Source: Lepeophtheirus salmonis | Lineage: Eukaryota > Arthropoda > Copepoda > Siphonostomatoida > Caligidae | DNA: 64,000 nucleotides | Reading direction: 5' to 3' | Assembly (NCBI RefSeq): GCF_016086655.4 | Contig: NC_052132.2 | Location: forward strand, 7,132,805 to 7,196,804 | Shown here: positions 24,302-33,300 of the stretch, piece after piece | Position numbering within the stretch: the first letter of the stretch is position 1 | Layout: each line of letters begins with the position of its first letter | Translations under genes and position numbers: made by a program | The notes under the pieces: generated by a model | Database searches by the model: none | What the model saw: the letters and a program-made list of their open reading frames with translations, nothing else | Told to the model about the DNA's origin: nothing

Positions 24302-27300
24302 AAAGGATGAGTTTACAAAATTCTAAACCGACTCAGATTAAGTATATTTTCCATTTGCATAACAGAAACACAACATCGTTTTAAAAAAGAAACCGTGGGT
24401 ACGGGGCCTCAATGGTTGGACATTTGATATTATTTTTTTCATAGATTTAAATATAAAAAACATTCAAACGTCATGTATTAGTTAAATATTAGGCAAAAAC
24501 TCCTACTTTAATTACTCCTAAGGAGTATATAAGGGGGTGCATAATTAAAAGGATGTTTATGAATATAGCAATATTTGTAATAATTTTTTTAATGAATGAA
24601 AAGAATTGTTGGATTTATGCAGAGAAATATGAGTGGAACTCTTGAAGTGAAGTAGGCTACAATTTTTATAGAGACAAGCGTGTGGAGTTCTTTTGATACA
24701 TTTTTTTCAAAAATGCACAGCTATCCACTAAAAAAAATTCAAAAACCTAGTGCTATTCACAAAAAATTAAACTTTTTGTAAAAAAATTCAAAAATGAATA
24801 GCTGTCAACAAAAATTAAATTTTTTGGAAACTATTTTTTAAAACCCACTGCTTTTCTCAAATATTATTTTTTTTAAGGATAATTTTTGATATAAAAAACT
24901 GAAAAATTAAATTATAATCTAATTTTCAATAAAAAAGCATAAATTCCTTTATTTTTTTGCTTTGCGGACCCCCCCGGATTACTGTATATTATTTTTTCTC
25001 CGGGTATAAATATGTATTATGATTTTAGCGTTAAATAAAGGAAATAAGTTGATCAGTTAACTTATTATTACACCAATCGATTCAATCAAAGTTGAATATC
25101 ACTTCTCTAGTTGGAATTACCGACTATTAATATAAGGAAAGAGAGACAAATTTGACGTTATACTATAATCTTATTGTCATTTTATACCTTTTGTTATCTT
25201 GTTACTTTCTATGTATTTATTTTTCTTTGTTTAAAACCTTTACTTGATATTTAGTTTTTGTGGAAAAAGTAACATTAAAATGAAAGGAAACTGATTTACT
25301 TACCAAAATATTATAATATGCCTTAGAAACAACTCTATAATTATGAATTTCATTTTTTTTGTGAAAGTACATATAACATTTCAAAAGAAACACTTTTAGT
25401 CATTAAAGGTTAAACATATAGCTACATAAAATAATAGACTTTTTTATAGTAACAAGAAATACAAGCTTATAGTTATTCATTTGCGCAAAAATATTAAATA
25501 AATATAAAAAACATAACATCCCATCTATTCATAGTCTTAAGAAAAAATAATTGTTGACATTACATCCACATATAATTATTAAATATATAGCAACAACATT
25601 TTACTCAAAGTTAGATGACAGTTTCATAGCTCAACAATTGTCGAATTTTATGATCCTTAATTATAGTGATTATTAACACTTTAATTACGAATACATATTA
25701 CGTAATATTAATTCAAATTTATAAAGTAGGAATTTTTTTTATAAGTTAAGCACATGTTTTGAAAATAAAAAATACAGAATAAGTCCGAAATATTTGTAGA
25801 TTTTAATAACAATTGATGCAGACTCAAAATTTTATTTTATTTCTTGAAATATCACTCAATCTTGAGAAAAATCAATGTTAATGTAATAAAATTCTCTTTT
25901 TTTAAAGGTTATATTCATACATAAATAGTACTTAATTTTTCCGAAAATAAGGAATAAAAGGAATTTATTTATGCCCCCATTTACACGGAAACATTTCCTA
26001 AGGAAAAACGGAGAAATTTATCCCTTTTATGAAAATGGTTTCTATAGTGAAATAATTTGACAATGTCGCTACTTGTAATTAACTTGTACAATCCGCTTGG
26101 ACAAGTTGCAAATTTTTAAAAACAAGTTGTACAATTTAAGAAGAAGATTTAACAAAATTTTTACCCCTCTTGGATTTCGCACATTTCTTCCTTGTCTGGA
26201 AACGAATCTTTTTTAAACCGAAAAAAATAAATGCAACATTGTTTTTTAAAATAATTAAAGAGTGGATACTTGATCTTTCGTTTCATAAAAATACTTAAAA
26301 TTACTATAAATACTTAAAACTTTTTTATCATTTTAAGGAGTTTTTAAAGTGACATTTGTAATAATCTGTGTTGACCCGAAAAAACAACATCAAAGAATCT
26401 ATATAACGTTTAATTTGTATAGAATTACTTCCTTTTTTTTATTCCTTAATACAAGTCAACAAAATAAATCTTCATCATAACATATTTAATTATGGTGAAA
26501 CTTGACAAATTGATGTTTGTTCATGTTGAATCTGGTTTTTTTTTATTTATATATGACATAAATAAACATTTCAGTTTATAAATTGTCCCATTAAAAACCA
26601 AGTTAATCATTATAAATCTACCACAAAGAATTAATAACTTAAACAAATATATCAAATTACAAAATTTGAAAGACAAATCATACAAACATACAACCAAAAT
26701 AAAAATATGATCGAATAAGAATAAAATACAATACGTAGATCAGCACGTGAGTACCAATAGTACTCAAAGTATTTTTCTTCTTTTTAAAAGCATTATAAAA
26801 TCTTTAAAGTGTAGAAATACAATGTGATGACTAATAAAAGGTAATACATAATAACATCAGCACCATATTTCCATCCAGAATCAGATGTGTCCGGATTCAA
26901 CATAGAGAAGACAGCATATCTTGCAATAGCTAAGATGATAACAGTGATTATTTTACTGGCAATAAGAGCTTTCAGTTTGGATTTTTCCAATATTTTACAC
27001 TTTTTATAGGTTTGAGCTAACTTTTTTAAATTATCAATAATTATCATATATATCCACGTTTTCTTTGCAAACTAGTACGTTAGTTACAAATTTATGCTAA
27101 TATTTTATATGCAATCATCCAAGTTTGAGAAAATGTAATCTATAGGTTAAAAAACCAAGTTAATTTTAGGCTTTTGCCTAAAAAAAAAACCCGGTTGTGT
27201 ACGCTAAAATAATTTACTTAAATGATTAAAAACACTATTTAACACAATCACATTTTTTTGGCACATTTTGAACCCTTGAGTCAAAATACGCCCATATTTC

Positions 27301-30300
27301 TCTATTAGATCTATAGCTTTTCAGAAAAAAATCATTAAGTCATTGTTATTTTTGGTTATTTTTAAGATTCAAAGTTTTTTAAGCCAATTGTGTTGAAGAT
27401 AGGAATAAATTAATTATCTTTTATATTTCAAAGCCTAATATTTTAAAATTCTAAAAACATTTTTACATTTGCCATGTTTACAACCCCCGAGTATTCTTGG
27501 TTTAAAGTTGAAAACAAGTGCTTTTGATGCAAAGGCATTCATATCTTCAAGAAAAATATTTTCAGAAATTTTAAAAGTAAGGTCATTTTCATTAGGAGTT
27601 TATTTACAAAAAAGAATTTGGTCAAAGATGGTCTAGCTCACCTTCAATGTCTATTTTGAATTAATTTATTTGAGGAATAAATTTCCATTGTTTATCTATT
27701 AGGGTTTGGATATATTTATTTCCTTTTTTGTACACTATATTTCAATATCACAATATTTTAAATAATTCAGCACATAAATTCGTTAACTTTCTGCTTCAAA
27801 AAGATATATATGGAAATCGATACTGCTGCTTTACTAAACCTTTTATAACCAAATACTCTTTTATAATTTAAATTTGATTTATTTATGCTTTAACTATATT
27901 TTCTATTGACGGAAAAACAATTTTAAAAAGAGTTATTATTCTTTTTCAAACAAAAGCAGACAATTCCTTTTTAAAATCATTGTAAGATATTACAATCCAC
28001 AGTAAAGAGTATATTTCTTTATTAAACTCATGGACTTCGGAAAATAATAAATTAAATATTTGTTAATGTTAGCTATTTTAAAGATTCAAAGCTTTTTAAG
28101 TATTAGATGTTGAAGATAGGGATAAGTTTTGTAAATATATTTCAATGTCTAATGCTCAAAAATTTTAAAAATGCCTGTGTCATTACTCAAGTTTTTTTTT
28201 TAAGTTGAAAATAGGTGCTTTCTATTAAAAGACTCATAGCTTAAAGAATAATATATTCAAAATTTTTAAAAGTTTATCAATATAATTTTAATCAAGATTA
28301 TTAGCTTCGGGAAGTTCTAATTTAGCTGTATTCTTGATGTGAACTTAATTTTAATGAGGAAAGAATCAATAAGTTGTTCATAAAGTAACTCAATTGTTTA
28401 TCTAATTATATTTGAATATATTTATCTCCTTTTTTATGCAATAACATTAATTATCAAAAATAAAAAATAAACAGTTCATACCGTTGATAAATTTATGTTT
28501 TAAAAAAATATTTCCAAATTTATATTGCTACTTAACTAGTCCTTCTATGACTAATCACTTTTAGTAGCTCCAATTTTATTCATTATGATTTAAATATAAT
28601 CATATATACACATAGGTATTATTCCTTTCCAAGCAAAAACCTTTAAGTATGGTTCTTTTTTTAATATTTAAATTGCATTTTCTTAAGATTGGAGTATTTC
28701 ATATAAATTATAAGCACATATTTGAAACAAATATAAAATATTAGAATGAATAAGTTAATTTTTGTGATGCAAAAGTTTACTTAAACCAATAAAAAGTTAA
28801 AAACACTTAAAAATTTGCTTTACACAATATATAAGTATATTTTTATAAAATTGATTTTTTTGTCCAAAAAGTTAATAAAATTTAATTTTATGTTATATGC
28901 AATCATCCAATTCTGATAAAATTTAATTTTAATGGTAACCCCCCTCCACCCGTATTTTTAGGGTTTGTTTGAAAATTAGTAACATCTTTAGTATCGTTTG
29001 TTTTTTGGCTAAATAAACTTATTTGAAGTCTTCTAATTACGTTTTCATTTACAAAATAATATTTTTCAGTTGCAAATTGATTTTTTAACATTATTGAGTC
29101 ATAAGCAAAAATAAATTTATAAAATAACACTGATTTAAAATAAAAAAATAGTTTGATACTAATGGGAAGTTCCTAAACTCAAATTTAGTCTTATACTTTC
29201 TCTATCACAACATGTTTATGACCTATCGGTAATAATTCCATTTTCATAAATTTCAGGGAAACTTAATCTTTTTATTAATTAGTGTCTGAAAAAGGGACGG
29301 GTGGTATGGTTTATTTTTAATTCAGTCTGCCAATAAACAAGAAAATAACTTTTTTTATTTGAACTCAATTGTTTTTAATGGTATACATATATCGAACTAC
29401 ACACAATAATGATATTTATATATAAAGGGTGTGGAAGCTATCTGTGCCTATAAAATGATTTTTTTTCAAGCACAATTTCCTCTCCAACTAGTTATGAAAT
29501 TAAAAAATAAAACCAAATTTAGTAAGGTTTTAAAAGGTCTTTAAAAAAATCACCTTCAGCTTCAGGGAGACAAAAACTGGATTGGGGATTCGCCACTTGG
29601 TCCCTTGGCAAATCCTGAAATTCCTTCTTGATTCGCCTGATAAGTTCGTCTTTGGTATTGCATGCGGTTCGGTAAGGTTATGTTCGATCCCAATCCACAA
29701 AAAAAAACTTCAGATTCAGATCTGGTAAGTTTAGAGGCTAAAAGTCCGGCATTATGAAGGCGTCAAAATGTTCTTGGAGCCATTTAAGAGTATGTTTTTT
29801 GGAAGTGTGGCAGGGAACCGAGTCCTAGTACCACATGTAAGGCCTCCCATGGGAAACCATGTCCTTGGTCTCTAACACATCCAAGTAGGAATCAAGGTTC
29901 ATCCTGAGGCCTTGGGGTATGCATTAGGAGGTATGACGTGGCCGTGGGTACTACCCACCCCAAACATCATGATGTGGCCTAGGAACTTTGTTTGCATGAC
30001 GACAGGCATATCCATGATTGTCTCACTGAGTCCGAGAGTGAGAGTAATTTTTATGTTTTTGCTCCCGACGCGGATTCCAATATATTCTCCAAATATTTGG
30101 GACAAATAATTCATTAATGGATTCCATTGGTGCAGGTTGGAACAAGCTATCTAACAAAAAAGCTAAAAAAATCAATTGCATAAGTGCCCCTGTTTGCTCA
30201 AGAGACACCGACAATGTGGTGGCATAGACAGGTTGTGCAATGTGCACCCTGTACATACGTCAATGCTCAAGACGTAATATTCCTATTCTTTCTCCTCTGA

Positions 30301-33300
30301 CATCTCGCAGAAGAATGTTTTTAAAATATCTAAATATATTTTACTACATGTTGGAAGCTCTGCTTGAAAGAGTCAGAGGTGCAACGTTATTGACCTTGTC
30401 AAGAGAGTGTATTTTGCGTTCAATGTGCCCCTTGGAGACCAAAACAAGCATTGAACTCCTCTTAAAGGGTACAAAACCAGTGTTAAGACTTTGTGTGGTC
30501 TCCCTGAAAATTGCTAAAACTTTATTTTGTAGTGTCTATGATTTTGAGAGAAACAAGAAATCATTTAGATTACGAGGCAAAACATATACTGCTGCTCTTA
30601 CATTCAAATTGAAGCAGAAAATTGTTTGATCTACATGTTTGTGGATAAACATCGTTTTCCTGAAAACCTCCAATAACTAACTCATTAATATACAAAGAGA
30701 AAAATAGAAGTTGGCTAGAATTATTTTTCTCAAAATTGAGTGTGGATTACATTTCAACACTTCGATGAATTATCGTCGACTTCTATCAACAAATTATTTT
30801 TAGCTAGCATTTCGGTTTACTCTGAATTATGTTACCCTTTAAATAGCCAAAATTGATTTTCAAAATTTAAAAAAATTATTGAAAGAATTTATTTGAAAGG
30901 CTATATCAAAGACTCTTAAATGAATTGAAGTTTATACGCTATATCTCTAACAGTATTGAGTATCTTAACACATCCCACAAATTTGAATACTAAGCCTCAA
31001 ATTTGTAAATGAAATATTAGGATTTATATATAATATTAAGTAAAAAACTTTAGAATATTTTTCTTTTCTTGATTTTTGACTGAAAAATAAGAAGAAACTC
31101 ACGAATGTTGTCATCATTAAAGCATTTTTATGCGTAAGGCAATAGTTATATAGTATTTTACGTTGATAAAGTACAGTTATAAGGTCATATAAAAGGTCAA
31201 AGTTCACAATAAGGTCGATTTTTTCTAATTATGGCTTTTAACGTGTGTACTAAGGACTTTAATTTTTTGAAGGACATGTTAATTCAATTTTCTGTTGTAT
31301 TTTAAAGATGAAAAAGTAATATATGTAAAGTTTCAGTCCTCAAAGGATTTCTTTTTAACCCTTCAGATATTTGAAAATGACTTTTAATCATTTTCGATAT
31401 TCTCTATTTCTAAAGGGATTCAGCAGTTTGAATTATAAAGTTATGTTGCTGAACTTCAGAAATTTCAATTTTAAAGTTATGCTATTGAATTTCAAAAGTT
31501 TCATTAAAGTTCATTTTTCTAAGTGTTACATATGATTGTAATTCTTATTTTTCATTTTGAAGAAAAAAACATTTTCTTTTATGGGAGGGGAACGGCCAGA
31601 TATTTTTTTTCGGAGTGATTAAAAGATCTTTTTTCTATCCAAAAAAGTTGAGCTAAAATTTAATTTTCCCACCCTTTCCCTAAATATTAAATCTTTTTTT
31701 TTAAAGCTTTGTAAAAGGTAATAAATATTATTTAAAGCATAAATAAATAAAATTATAAAAATTATAGAATATTTGGTTATAAAATATTAAGTTAAAGATC
31801 AATTTTGATTTGAATTTATTTTTTGAAGCCGGTAGTATGTACTGATTTTTTATTTATCTTGTCATAATTAATGATATGGTATAAAAAATTTACCACGATG
31901 CCGATCGTCAATTCTATTCTGAGTCCTAAAAGGACAAACTATCAAATCTCTGCAGAAATTATCATGCTTACTCCTTATCTTTTATGAGCACATGCAAATG
32001 TTCAGATAACTTCTACTGGATGGAAACTAGAAATACGCATGTCTTACATTGATTTGAGGGCTCTATGTATGTGAGGAAATGATAACTGTCTGTAATTGTA
32101 TAGGTAACCACATATATTAAACACCATATGATTTTAATTTTTTTAAACCGGACGAGGAAAGTCATTGCACCGAGATTCAAGGCATATGGTGTCTGCCCCG
32201 CACGAAGAAGAGTTGATGAACCCTTCTTCCTACGGGTCACACTCCAATAGAGGTCTAAAATCATAGTGATGACCATTATGCCAGCTTTGGGTAAATCAAG
32301 GAGGACCTTGGAAGGGTGACCCCATCAAAAACTCTGCATCAGCCATAGCGCTAGGTATTGTAGCGTCCCGGAGGTTTACAGGCCCTCAGCGCACCTACTT
32401 TTTGAAGGCCAATCTACTTCCTGTGTACAATCAGATTTCCCCGAATGCAACGTCGTCTTTCATCCAGACGGGCCCCTCTCACACTGCAAAAATTACTCAG
32501 ACCTTCTTAGCAAACAAAATAGCTTTCTGGGACAATATAATATGGCCACCATTTAGTCTGGGTGTCAATCGCTTTGACTTTTTATGCTTATTATGTAAAG
32601 CACAATATGACAATGTTTATTCCACAAGGAGGTTTACTCGTGCCACTCTAAACTAGATTGTATCGATAAAGTTGGTCAAGGGCAAGGAATCAAAAAAAAA
32701 AACTATCTTTACCCGTATGAAAGGCTTAAAGCTAGATTTCTAAGATTAACAATTTATTTACAAAACGTTGGAATAAAAACTGGATCATCTCATCTCTCCT
32801 TCTTAGTTCTCATCTCTTATGAGTACTAAGTTATTCACACAAAAATTAATTAAACTTAATTTTTAATATTTTGTATTACTCATGTTTATTTAAAAATATT
32901 ATCTAATACTTTGATATTATATTAAGATTGTTTTAAATTGAATGCAATTATGAGTTATTTTTTATTTTTTAAGACAGTAAATGTAAATATTGGCATATTT
33001 TAAGAATCAGTTTAAAAGAAATTCACTTTTCTGTTTGCAAACTCCACAAAATACGAGGTGTAGGATTTTGAGTCAGCTTGTGGGCCAAAATATGAGAATT
33101 TATAATAAAAAAGTACTCCAATTTCTACTCATGAGAGTTTAGTATATTTAAGTCTCTTAAAAAACAAAAGCTCAAAAGATAGGGCATAAAAAAATTTGTT
33201 ACAAAGATACAAATAAAATAATCGTAAAAAAATACCTCTAAATACTTAATGAAACATGAATGTAATTTTTTGGAATAGATACTATTCCATTTGCGTTAAT

